64,000 nucleotides of DNA, taken from the NCBI GenBank assembly GCA_033558025.1, contig JAUCEF010000008.1, forward strand, positions 1,550,001-1,614,000, read 5' to 3'. Under the pieces are notes generated by a model, which was given only the letters and a program-made list of their open reading frames with translations, searched no databases and had not been told where the DNA came from. How positions within the stretch are numbered: the first letter of the stretch is position 1; each line of letters starts with the position of its first letter. This document shows positions 31,261-41,349 of this stretch, piece after piece. Source of the stretch: Phytophthora sp. 'mugwort'. Its lineage: Eukaryota > Oomycota > Peronosporomycetes > Peronosporales > Peronosporaceae. Made by a program: the position numbers and the translations under genes.

Positions 31261-33319
31261 TGTTGAACGGTTGACTGGATGTGGCCGAACGTTTACTGTT
31301 TGAGTCGTATCATCCAGCTGAGTTCTTGGAGCGGTCGCTGCGTTCCCCCGCGTCGCGATAATCTTGATCCGGGTCTGAATCAGACTCGCTATAGTCACTG
31401 TAGTCGCTATCTTCATCCGCCGAGTCCACCGAACGGGCTCGTCGACTCGGCTATCACTGGTCAACGACCGCGGTAGAGTTCATCAACTGTTGCATAGGCA
31501 AGCGCGACTCGGCGATCACGGCCCTCATCTCGACGGCCTCGGCGGTCATCTCGGCGAGATTCACGTCTTTCATCGCGCTGAGGCCCGCTTCGCCGACCTC
31601 CATCTCCACGCCGAGTGTTGTCTCCGCGCCGAGTCTCTCGGGCTTTGGCTGACACCGGTAGGTCGCGTTGTTTCTTACGTTTTCACCAAAGATACGCGGA
31701 TTGATGATTTGTTCAACACGGTGAATATCGGTGAGCTGGAGTGGGTACAACAGATCCATGATCTCGTCGTCCCCGCAATGGAGCAAGAACTGCTCTATCT
31801 GCTCAGCAGCATCTGCCCCGTCTTTCCAATACTGGATCTTGGTAGTGCGTGCGTACCCATTCAGACGGACGAGGAAATCACCAATGGGTCCCTTCTCTTT
31901 ACGTATTGCTCAGTAGTATCGGGGTACGCACCGACTGATCGAATTGAGAACAGTAGTAATCCATGAACCGCTCGCTGAGTAGGCTCCGCTCTCTTCTGAG
32001 TCCGTCGGTCCAGCTGGCGGTACCAGCCTTTGGCCGCTTGACCCAAGCACAAGGGAAACGGCTCGCATCACGAGTTCTGAGGCATCCGATTCCTTTCAAC
32101 TCATAGATGAATCTCTTTAACCACTGCACGATGCGTCCGACCGGAAATCGCCTCCCATCGAATACATCTTGTCTAGGGAGAAATGGGTTCTCAATTCCAG
32201 GTATTGTGTGTCGTTTCGGTCGACTTCATCGTAGCTGAGTCGACGGATTTGCTCCTTCACTGACGCTTCACAGTCACCGGAGTAGCCGTCATAACTCGGC
32301 TTATGATCTTTTTCTTCGTCTTCGAGCTCGGCTTCATCGTCTTCATCACGAAGGTAATCATAAAGAACCACTTACTTCGCTTGCTTCGGAGACTTCAACA
32401 TGTGTGAGTCTTCGAAATACGGAGTCCCTTCGGTGGATCTGAATGGATGGATCGGAATGTACCCGTTCGCTTAATTTCAGGCGTCTTCGGAAGCGGGACT
32501 TTGCTAGGGTCTTCGACGAGCTCGGCTATGCGCTTGGTGATCATCGGTTGAGGTCCTGGGGCTTTCTCCAAACCGAACGCTGCTCGTATTCGGCGTTTCC
32601 AGTGGGTCAACTCCATGCCGGCTCTGCGGAGATCCCAGCCGGATAAGATCAAGCTGTTTGGGCGACCATTACAACGGTAGCCCATTGCCCTCAGGAGCAG
32701 CACCGTATCTTCCACGATACTGGTACTGTTCACCGCTTGAGTGATCCCGGGTCTAAACTCGGCCATTTTGCTTGAGCCATGGTCACCGGTGCGAACATAT
32801 CATCCATTAGATTGGGGCCTCATCTCTTCGCCGAGTCGCGCCAACACCTTGCTCGCACTCGGCGTGTCTGTGTTACCTGTCGCCCTTGGCACTAGGGGTG
32901 GACGTTCCCCTTTAGCAACACCGTCATATTCATCGTCCATATCATCGTCGAGTTCAGCGGCGAGATTGCGTTCCGCTGGGCGCGGATTTCCCATCCGGAT
33001 CACTTGGAGCGACAACTCGTCGAGCTCGGCACGCAACTTGGCCGTCATCTTCACATACTCAATTTCCTCCTTCATCTCATAGTCTTCTTCACTTCCTCCT
33101 TCCTTCTCTTGGTCTTCAGTCTCGTCGTCTTCAAACCGGACACTGCCGACGATTTCCGCCGTCAGGTCAGCGATCAGCTCGCCAGCTGAGTTCGACCCTG
33201 CGAGGGGTGAACCTGCAGCGGTCGCTGGGCTGGCTCTGCTTGACGTCGACGATCCCTTGACCATCCCACTCAGTACTTGAAACTTGGTTAACTTGGCACC
33301 AGCGAAAACAAGCACACCC

Positions 33320-33341
33320 TGTTCCCGGGTCGCGGCACCAG
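33320..33341 (-). promoter_or_regulatory. Gypsy-2 primer-binding site
   Basis: Next to the right LTR, after two bases, the minus strand reads TGGTGCCGCGACCCGGG. This is complementary to a tRNA 3' end finishing in ...CGGCACCA. TGG at the start and the position are diagnostic for a PBS. The identity of the tRNA cannot be told from here. Confidence 0.75.
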
Positions 33342-33342
33342 T

Positions 33343-34120
33343 TGTGATATTGCAGCACACACAAAATCGTCAGATGTGGATACTAGGTAAGAAACACAAC
33401 AATAGCCGAGCTAGTCGGTCCTTGTTGGCCTGCGCTGGGTTGCCCCAGCGGTTTGGCCCTCCCGGGACAGTGGTGTCTCGCTTCCGCCGATACCAATTGC
33501 CCCAAGCTAATCAATACACAGAGGTCAGCTGAGCTGACTGCCTCTGGCTTAGACATCCCGTGTCCTATGCTAAAGAGCGGACGACAGCGTGTTAGCACTT
33601 TGACGGGTCGCCGAGAGCAAAGGCTTTTTGGCTAGAAGTATTACGGTATCCGGACTGTACGGCGTACCGGCCCGCCGAGTTCGGCAGGACTTGTTCCTTC
33701 GCGCTTGGCGAGACGCGCCCTTCCTCGGGCCGACCTAGTTTTCCTGGAGCTACCAGTCAACACCCTACAAGCTATGCCTCTCGGATGTCGACGGTAACCA
33801 TAATCCAGCCCGTGCAGGGACTTCACGGACAGTATACACTTGTTATGGTTTTGGAAAGAGTTACTCTGTTATTATGTATCTCCAGGGAGACCCCAAGGGG
33901 CTCCTCCTATTGTTAACTATGTTCCTATACAAATATCAAATGAAACAAAACGTGGTCGGCTCTCAACCGACCCTCCGCAAAGATCTCAATGTAACCACCC
34001 AAACTCAACGACCGGCCGAGTTCATCCAGTCGAGTAGCCGGGTTGTTAGCTGACTTCGTACTCAGCGAGCAATGTTGTGGTTGTTTACTTAAGTGCGATG
34101 TGTTAACCACTTCATCTGGC
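33343..34120 (-). repeat. LTR of gypsy-2, right copy (5' LTR)
   Basis: Matches 18268-19049 along its length with scattered substitutions and small indels, so the copies are old. On the minus strand it runs into the PBS and Gag, which makes it the 5' LTR of gypsy-2. Confidence 0.85.
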
Positions 34121-34259
34121 GTTCAATACACCACACGGACCGTAGGGGCGGTGCCTCATACCCGTACTCGTACGAGGGCACCGCTGCCTCTCCTCAACCG
34201 TAATGGGGAATCCATTACCACGTGGAGCGTGTGCTCCAGGAGCGGCGTCCTTCACGGGA

Positions 34260-34360
34260 AGCCTAGCTCCGCGTGAAGTGGAAGGGGTACACAGAGGCTG
34301 AGTGCTCCTGGGAGCCGATTGAACGGCTCCAGGTTGATTGTTCGAAGGCTGTAGCGGTAT
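34260..34360 (+). pseudogene. Chromodomain fragment of another gypsy element
   Basis: A plus frame reads RVKWKGYTEAECSWEPIERL followed by VDCSKAVAV and a stop. This is the conserved second half of a chromodomain, different in sequence from that of gypsy-2. Upstream it is cut by a stop codon. It lies just outside the gypsy-2 right LTR, so gypsy-2 probably landed in older retroelement debris. Confidence 0.6.
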
Positions 34361-34849
34361 GAGAACAGATCGGCGACGGATTCGTACGTAGTTCGGGGTT
34401 TTCTTGCCCGAACGGAGCGTGGTCTTAGAACCAAGACCATACCCGCGCTCATCATGAGCTATAGAAGCAGGATGTTTCTGCAGCTCTTTAACGTGCTGCC
34501 GTTTGCCTCCCACATGGGCAGACTCAATGCGGAGATCTCGGGTTTGAGGATGTCCTCCAACGTGAGCAGCGTGTAGCTGCCCAATTCCAGAACACGGCAT
34601 CGGCCTCCTGGAAGTGTCACAGTGTGGGGGCATTACGGATGGGTAGTCCCACACAGGTCGAAGCCCCGACCAGAGCTCTGGCTTCTTTCGCCGGCACGTG
34701 AACTCTTTAAGAGGAATATGGTGCGGTGCCAGGAAGATGCACCTAGCAGCACAGAAGTTCGGTTGGAAAAGGGGCTGCTTGGCCACCAGAAGGCTCACAT
34801 ACTCACCCCTAGAAGCGTCCCCCAAGGAGCACACAAGGCGGCTGGAGCT

Positions 34850-35640
34850 GATCTAAGTAGGCATCAGCTCCGCTGGACTCCTCTGTAGGGAAGTACACGG
34901 GAACGTAAGGCGGTCCCCCATGATGAGGAGACGAATACCTCTTTGCAAGCGACTGGGTCGACGGGATGCCCATTCCTTTTCGACGAGCAGCCTGGCATCC
35001 GACTGCTGCTCGTCGTGATCGTTAGAGATCTTTCGGCCCACACTTGGTCCTCTTCCTCCTCGTCGGCAGAAGAGCTTAAGATGCCCCTCAGTTTTACTAA
35101 TGGCTTCAACTCTTAACGGAATGGAGACCAGGAAGCAGCCCGTCGCTTAGGGCTGACTTCCGAGGCTGCTGCTGCCTTCGCAGCCTTGACGCAGACGCCT
35201 CAGCGAACGTCAATTTCTTGATTGGAAGACGAGGTTTCTCTTCGTCCTTCTTGGGTGAGCCAAGACTCCCCTGGCGTTCTGGCGTCTTCGGCTCGTCGCC
35301 ATGCCACTGGAAAGCGGCGTACGCGATCCAAGCGAATCGGATTGGCTCGGGTCACCATCGGACCCTTTGATGAGCTGGGCTGGGAGGTCATTGTCGCCAC
35401 AGGACATGGAAGATTTGTCCGAGTCCTCCTCAAAGTTTACAAGGAGCTCAGGATCTTCCACAGGCGGCTCAGGCCCCTCGTGAGCCACCTTAGATGCCAC
35501 CTTGTGGATACCTTAGAAGCAGAATCTTTGTGAGGCGGATTCGAGCTCTTAGGCTGCTTCTTGAAAGCAATAGGCTTAGCAGGTGTCTTCGCATCGCTGC
35601 CAGACCGAGTATTGGTCATGCTTGATGCTGACGTGGAAGC
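34850..35640 (-). pseudogene. Gag-like fragment of a further retroelement
   Basis: Minus frames starting near 35620 (MTNTRSGSDAKTPAKPIAFK), then 35210-35500 (acidic, VEDPELLVNFEEDSDKSS) and 34864-35109 (LRGILSSSADEEEEDQVWAE) form a plausible continuous but frameshifted Gag N-terminal region: basic start, acidic middle. Family assignment rests on composition and neighbours, not on a hallmark motif. Confidence 0.4.
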
Positions 35641-35799
35641 CGAGAAGAAGGGAGCACGTGAAAGTGCTCGGGGCTCAAACGGAAATGAGTCAGCTACGGA
35701 AACTAACCGCAGCGAAGTCGATGTCTTTTGACTTGGAGAGTGAAAGGCGACCCGCCAGACTGCGTCAAGCCAATGCAATCACCCGCCAAAACAGATTAC

Positions 35800-36021
35800 C
35801 TTAATATATGAGCACATCTTCAATTGAATAACAAGACGTTTTAAATATTCGAATGCATACATATATGCAATAGCCTTCGGAATGTTATACTTCTTCATTC
35901 CTTCTTAGATTTTTTACAGGATCCGAATCGGAAGTTTTACGTGGCGTCAGGCCTGAATCAGGCTCACTTTGGAGTTTGCCGCGGAGACCGTACGCAAGTT
36001 ATAAACCTGTGCTTGACAGTG
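35800..36021. other. AT-rich junction between retroelements and host island
   Basis: Short and AT-rich, with no frame. It probably contains the promoter region of the DUF2807-like pseudogene. No clear motif was identified. Confidence 0.4.
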
Positions 36022-37597
36022 ATGGCGCTGGCCGTCGGGGTCGTCCATGCGTGGACGTTTGATGCGTCGGAGGTGGCGCCGCCCAAGATTATCGCGGGCG
36101 AGCACCAGACTCTGCAGCGTTCTTAGACCGTCTCCAGCTTCGCTCAGCTGGAACAGCTGCACCTCGCCATGCCCGGCCGCGTTTTCGTGGAGCTGGACCC
36201 TTCCTGCTGCCGGTAACGGAAGCCCCCTTTACGGATGTGCCATCTACAAGGACGCCTGGTGTCGTCCCGGGCGTGACCCCCGGTGTTGAAAACCGGGGTG
36301 ATCTAGGGAGTCGTGCCCGGATTTGTGCCTGGTGCGGTGCCTGCGGGATCTCACGTTCGATCAAGCTCCGGGTGGAACGACAGGGCCCTGACAAGCGAGA
36401 CGATCGAGATTCACAACATGATGCTGCGCAACACCACCATCGCCAGGAGGACGACGGCGAGGACCAGCCGTAGGGTGAGGAGACAGTAGTGGCTAAGATT
36501 GTGGTTACGGGTAACTCGACAGACATGCTGACCATGATAGAAGTCGGGCCCCTGCACCCTCGTCGCAACGATGGACTTGAGCTCCACCTGAAAAACGAGG
36601 ACGCGTACGGAGAGGGATACGTTCGGATTCAGATCTACCTGTTCGAGAGAACCTGCTGCGTCGCGTGACCACGGCCTTCTCCGGCGACCTGATACTGAAC
36701 GATGACGTGGTGACGCTACGACCCCGAGGCGGACGTAACGTTGCGTGCGTGGGTGATGGCAACCTGTATCTGGAGTCTGGATCGAATGCCACGCTGGGCT
36801 CGCTCGAGGTGGAAGTGACGGGCAGTGGCCTGGCGCAGCTGAAGATCCCGTCGGTGACCCTCGAGGGCATCCTCGACGTGGAAGTCGCTAGTAGCGGGGC
36901 GGTAGCCATGGTCACGGGTGTTCTGAAAGCCGGAGAGATGAATACCACTTTGTCGGGTTCGGGCGACATTGTGGTGGACATGAGCGATTTGTCTGCCCAA
37001 AAGCTCGAGGCCTCGGTGTACGGATCGGGTATTGCAAGATTTGCCACAGACGGATTTGTCGACAAGGAGACGCTGACGTTGGCGGGTCCTGGCCAACTGC
37101 TTGCCGGATCGATCATGGCGCGCAAATCGGGCGTAGACGTGTGCGGCGGTGGCGACCTGCTCGTGCAGGTAACGGACAAGCTGACGGTTCAATGTCAGTG
37201 TCGGGCAAGGTAGGCTATGTGAATGCCTCGCCCACGCACGTCAAGATAAGGGCTGGTGGTTCTGGCGCGAGGCGAGCTCGATCGTGTACCCCGCAGCGGC
37301 GAACAAGGTACCGATCTACGAGTCTGCGACCGTGCCGGCCAAGTACGCGGTATAGTACTCTATCGAGACGGCCGAGTCAGCGCACCAGACTACGCGTTCG
37401 TGGCGGCCAAGCCGTCCAGCGTGGAGGACCTCATAGTCACGTCGTTGTCGAGCGTGCAACAGGCTACCGCATCGTCCACAACGTCACATGGTCTGTTCTA
37501 CGCGTTCGTTGGCGTGGGCGTTGTGGTGTTGAACGTGGTGGCTGCGCGTTCGTGGGCGCAGCGTCGCGTGCGTCGCCAATGCACGCGTCTCCTCTAG
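36022..37597 (+). pseudogene. DUF2807-type surface/adhesin-like protein, broken
   Basis: The sequence begins with a short hydrophobic leader (MALAVGVVHAWTFDASEV; the true start may lie upstream and be lost), then a TAG at about 36124. Further plus frames give the family pattern of Gly/Ser-rich beta-helix repeats. The long clean frame 36665-37213 (182 aa) reads LGSLEVEVTGSGLAQLKIPS, LDVEVASSGAVAMVTGV, MNTTLSGSGDIVVDMSDLSA and VYGSGIARFATDGFV. It ends in a frameshift near 37195, after which YPAAANKVPIYESATVPAKY and a C-terminal membrane segment (FYAFVGVGVVVLNVVAARSW, about 37497-37556) follow. The order suggests a secreted, membrane-anchored beta-solenoid protein. At least two stops and two shifts inactivate it. 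Confidence 0.7.
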
Positions 37598-37822
37598 TCT
37601 CTAGGAGACTGACCGCACTGCGAGAACGACATTTCTGATGAGCTAGAGAAGCACAGCATAACGTTGAAAATTTACCTTGCGTTAAAAAATTGGATTTCGA
37701 GGCCTGAAGATACGTACTCACCATTTGGTGGTAGTAGTCAGCTGCGGTCTGTGAAATGAATTGTACACCAGCACATATTTAACATAAATCAACGCAAACG
37801 GAAGGGAAGATCACTATTCGAT
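37598..37822. other. Intergenic after the DUF2807 pseudogene
   Basis: AT-rich, with no domain-bearing frame. It is likely the 3' flank of the pseudogene. Confidence 0.4.
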
Positions 37823-38047
37823 ATGACCCCGACAGACCTGATTCTCTCCCCTTATACCACCGCCAAGGACGTCGCGCAGAACATGAACCCCGTGGTGTTG
37901 GCCACGCTGATCGCTGTTGTCGTGATCGTTAACGTGGTCGCCGCCAAGTCGTGGCACGCGCTTGCGGCGACCACGTTGACGATCACGACAACAGCGATCA
38001 GCGTGGCCATGGCAAGTCGTGGCACGCGCTTGCGGCGACCACGTTAA
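37823..38047 (+). pseudogene. Truncated copy of a membrane-anchor gene tail
   Basis: A 74-residue frame begins MTPTDLILSPYTTAKDVAQN and continues with NPVVLATLIAVVVIVNVVAA, a membrane segment similar to the C-terminus of the neighbouring DUF2807-like protein. It then runs into the antisense arm of an inverted repeat, where the residues become meaningless (ATTLTITTTAISVAMASR). It is probably a paralogous tail fragment caught in a palindromic rearrangement. Confidence 0.5.
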
Positions 38048-38090
38048 CGATCACGACAACAGCGATCAGCGTGGCCAACACCACGGGGTT
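37886..38090. repeat. 59-bp perfect inverted repeat with an internal 68-bp-period tandem duplication
   Basis: The left arm 37886-37944 and right arm 38032-38090 are exact reverse complements. Between them a further, near-identical right-arm copy (37965-38009) and a repeat of CAAGTCGTGGCACGCGCTT create a direct duplication: 37945-38009 and 38013-38077, one mismatch. The arm encodes the membrane segment VVLATLIAVVVIVNVVAA. A transcript would fold into a long perfect stem. Confidence 0.95.
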
Positions 38091-38495
38091 AATATAACCC
38101 GCTGCTGTAGACGATTCTATTCCCCGATTTTGACACCCAAGGCGAGCGGCCCTGCCACTTGGGACATGATGCGAATGATGGCGACCTCGACCCAACGATG
38201 CGGTTCTAAAGCGCATGCGCTTCGTGGAGTGGCCGACAGCTCCTCCGTATATGCTAACTAAGTCCTTGCTTTAATCAACATGTTGTCTCTTTGCCTTCGT
38301 TTCAAAAGTTGACTGAGTCAACCTTACCCTAGCAATCTTGGCTCGCTTTTCTGCCGTTTACTCGCCATGGTTTGCTGGCCTAGCTTGGTTCTGCAGCTAG
38401 CAAACTGGAAAAAAAACTATTAGCACGGCATTTTTCACTTTCCCATTAGCCTTCTTTGCGTCGAGTTACCGGCCCCGCATCGCAACGTATTGCCT

Positions 38496-39125
38496 ATGGA
38501 CACTCCACCCGCCTCGGCACCTGCTGCGTTGATTCTGGGGAGCGTCCGCGCCATGAACAACGGGGACGGTCTGGCCACGTGGCTCATTTCGAGGTTCAAT
38601 GCCGTCGCGAATTCCTGCATCAACCTGGTGCGTGCCTCGGATATAATGGAGAAGCCTCTGCCCATCGGACCCGTTATGGACCCCGTGATCGCCGCTGCGG
38701 TTCGATCGCCTGGAGAGTACGCGGATCCGGTCGTCCAGGCCTGGAGTAGGGTTGTCACCGCCACCCCCGCCATCGTGATCCTCACCCCGCAGTATAATTG
38801 GGGATATCCCGGTCAGCTCAAGAACCTCCTAGACCATCTGTACAACGAGTGGAAGGGCAAGCCAGTTGTGCTGGTGACATATGGCGGCCACGGTGGCAGC
38901 AAATGCGCCGAGCTGCTTCAGCTGGTTCTTAGCGGCGGCTTCCAAATGAGCGTGGTCGCGCACGTTGCGATCAGCCTTCCGAGGGAATTCATTTGGAGCT
39001 CCGATCGGGTCGATTCGACGGACGTTCCATCGTTTTTGGCTGAGTACAGGAAGCAGGTGGACGATTCATTTAAACTCCTCCTCAATGACTTGCAGGTGAG
39101 GCATTACGGCAAGTTAGAGCTGTAA
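38496..39125 (+). CDS. NADPH-dependent FMN reductase (flavodoxin-like)
   Basis: A 209-residue frame. A TTG two codons upstream keeps the frame open, but the ATG at 38496 is the credible start. The fold is flavodoxin-like: the FMN phosphate-binding loop LGSVRAMNNG at residues 14-23, the family signature ILTPQYNWGYPGQLKNLLDH at about 95-114, and VTYGGHGGSKCAEL at 127-140. These are the hallmarks of the FMN_red family (chromate/azo-type quinone reductases) that use NAD(P)H and bound FMN to reduce quinones, flavins or metal ions in the cytosol. The length of about 200 residues is typical, there is no signal peptide, and the gene is unbroken. Upstream is the broken surface-protein island; downstream is empty. 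A role in redox defence is inferred from the family. Confidence 0.9.
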   Translation: MDTPPASAPAALILGSVRAMNNGDGLATWLISRFNAVANSCINLVRASDIMEKPLPIGPVMDPVIAAAVRSPGEYADPVVQAWSRVVTATPAIVILTPQYNWGYPGQLKNLLDHLYNEWKGKPVVLVTYGGHGGSKCAELLQLVLSGGFQMSVVAHVAISLPREFIWSSDRVDSTDVPSFLAEYRKQVDDSFKLLLNDLQVRHYGKLEL

Positions 39126-40258
39126 TCTGCATGACGTTTTGCCCGTTATTTTTTTTATTCTTAGGTCTATTTCATTTAAGAATATCAGGTCTAAGAATTT
39201 AAATTTATTCTGCTCATAACCTCTCACGAATAATATTACTAATATTGGCTGACGCACTTTCCGCGACAAAGTCTATGTAAAGCAGGGGTTTTCAAGCCTT
39301 TAATAATGTTAATGTCCACCAAACGTTAATGGAAAGGGGCTGTCCATAATGTGCCGAGTGCATCAAGAACTCGCCCCCGTCCAAATGCAGAGTGTCTAGG
39401 GCGTCTAGCGGCACGGGTCTCCTAGAGTACCAGAATGCGAGTGTGATGAACCCGAAGAGCCATCCTCTCACGATCCATTAACCGGAGTGCCCAGTGACGG
39501 AGCTACTCGTAAAATCTGGGATTGTGCCCAATCCCTCTAATAACGCCCCTCCCGGGGGTGAGGCATTAGCCCCGGGTGGGGCCTTGCGCTAAATGTAGTG
39601 CCCAACTCTTTAGTCTGATTTTAATTATCAGAATTCTCTGAATTGTCAGATCGAAGCCAGCATAAATTATGCCTTTGGCGAGTTGCTACCGTAGGTCGCC
39701 CGCCATCAAGCCGGTCGAGCTCAAGGAGCATATTTTCGCCTTTCATTGTCAATTTCGAGTCGTGCTGATGAAACTCAAGTTCATGGTGGAAAATATGCTG
39801 TCTGTAGTCCAAGAACTGGGGGCTTCGAGTGTCCGGTACGAAGAAGCATAAGTTCGACAGGAAGGCATCCAGCACGTGCAGCAGGTGACCAATGAATACA
39901 GTACAACATTTAGTACTCGAACATTTACAACAGGAATGAGACTGCTGTGTTCCTTTATCACAATCGCAACATGAGAATCGAATTCCGTGGGGCCAAGGAC
40001 GTCAACACGAAGTCGTTCGTCTTCACGAAGGGGTCAAGATTCAATACCCCGTCCCTTTAATAGTGCCCCATGTAAGCTAACGTAATGTCCCACGGGGTAG
40101 TATCGCAGGTCTTACAGTACAATATTGGACGTTGTATATAAATATTATAAATATTCATACATCTGTCCTTATAATCACCATCCTAACGACCTTAGTTACC
40201 CCAGTTTTTTTTTGCCCCACGAATAATGGCGAATCCTCCAACGTACAGCCTTGCTAAA

Positions 40259-40292
<34 letters not shown>

Positions 40293-41028
40293 AGATGGGG
40301 GGGTTAATGATTTCTTGGGCTAAGAACGCTCATAGTAGAAACCAAGTGCAAAGCAAAACCTTATATATAAATGTCTTTAAAGTCATACCCACCCGGGACA
40401 CCACGGCCGATCGCAGGTCCCAGGTTCTCTGATTAGCGACTCGTACTAACCCCTGTCCAGCTTTGGGAAACGAAATCAAGGCAAAGATCGGGAGTTGTTC
40501 GAAGATTACCAAGTAAAGCGATGGACGCCGAAAATCTCAAACGAGCTCACAGTAATGCGGCTTCGCCCAATGAATAACTAATCTTACAAGAGATACATAA
40601 ACGTGAATGAATCTGAAAATGATTTGTTATCGAGGAAAACGGCAAATTATCGATCTATCCCATAATTCTAGGCAAAAGTCAGAATAGCAGAAATACAGGT
40701 TCACATCGGATTGATCGACTAAACAGACCAGGACTACCAAGTACAGCGCAGATGACTACCGAATTCCTCGATGAGCTGTGCCCTTCAAATTTCCTCGAAG
40801 AGCTGTCCGGTCCAGTTTGTTATACAAAGTGATGGCCTAGATTTGAGGGGACTTCTTCGAAGAGCTGCCCCCTCGACCAGAATTATATCCAAATGAGCTT
40901 CATTCATATTTTCGCTGGACTCAAGAGCAGAGTGCTCATGGTATGGCTGCTGTTGCGTGTTGTCTTTTGGAGTGCAATATTGATGTCTCTCTGTACAGGA
41001 TGGAGGACTGACGCTGTTAATCCCTGGA
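39126..41028. other. Gene-poor stretch
   Basis: There are only short frames on both strands (39621-39875 minus, 40330-40512 minus, 40785-41189 minus), none with a domain. It includes a GC hairpin near 39545-39585 (CCCCTCCCGGGGGTG region) and a TA microsatellite. Confidence 0.4.
40261..40289. repeat. (TA)n microsatellite
   Basis: About fourteen consecutive TA units. Confidence 0.95.
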
Positions 41029-41349
41029 GTGGACATCATAGGCTGTGATGAAGGAGGCGCAGGAAGAGGTTGCGCTGTCCATGAGATTTGTGGCAAACAC
41101 CTCAAGGTCGACGACATCGTCGTATTTAGAGGGGAGGCAGTAATTGCGGAGGATGGAGAGCTCGAGTACGTCGTCAAAGCGCACGTCATTCGCTTGGGAG
41201 CACGAGCGTGTCATGTAGTCTTCCTAACGCGTCGGCTTCTGAGGGCGAGAGCGGCGTGCGTGAATAAGATGGCGACGGTAGTTGATGATCTACAGAAGGC
41301 CGAGAATAGTCAAAAACGCCATCGCTCACAATGCAATGGGCATAGTTAG
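41029..41349 (+). CDS. Hypothetical protein fragment, possible transposon-associated N-terminal domain
   Basis: The start codon read here opens MDIIGCDEGGAGRG. The body has a regular beta-rich look (VDDIVVFRGEAVIAEDGELE, YVVKAHVIRLGARACHVVFL), followed by a basic segment (TRRLLRARAAC). It resembles a small domain I have seen at the start of repeated oomycete reading frames, but I cannot name it. Sense continues weakly past the stop (AFLEPNLQN, SATAPAGSTR), which suggests a broken longer protein. Confidence 0.35.
   Translation: MDIIGCDEGGAGRGCAVHEICGKHLKVDDIVVFRGEAVIAEDGELEYVVKAHVIRLGARACHVVFLTRRLLRARAACVNKMATVVDDLQKAENSQKRHRSQCNGHS

Larger units (their letters stand above)
30683..33360 (-). 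pseudogene. Gypsy-2 Gag, frameshifted
   Basis: Minus frames from the LTR leftward: 32800-33360 (starting in the LTR as MCCNITTGAATREQG, later acidic with coiled coil, VKMTAKLRAELDELSLQVIR), 32395-32766, 32117-32371 (acidic), 31899-32129 (MQWLKRFIYELKG, a capsid-like segment), 31454-31786 and 30895-31464 with Arg/Asp-rich repeats of the type RRDDS. Next come a Cys/His segment (CAFCKQVHEVGRCE, about 31020-31070) acting as a zinc-knuckle remnant, then the acidic stretch before protease. At least five frame breaks are present. Confidence 0.65.
18268..34120 (-). mobile_element. Chromodomain Ty3/gypsy element (gypsy-2), about 15.9 kb, degenerate
   Basis: It is bounded by LTRs of one family in the same orientation (18268-19049 and 33343-34120). 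Minus-strand coding runs from the right LTR: PBS, gag, protease, RT, RNase H, integrase, chromodomain. About 4.5 kb between the chromodomain and the left LTR reads better on the plus strand. A foreign segment of about 0.9 kb lies inside RT. Target duplications at the outer ends do not match, so pairing of the two LTRs is likely but not proven. Confidence 0.7.

Noticed and set aside
36089..37192. Long minus-strand frames opposite the DUF2807-like gene
   Set aside because: They are antisense to a region with family-consistent plus-strand repeats; their Ser/Arg-rich composition is typical of shadow frames.
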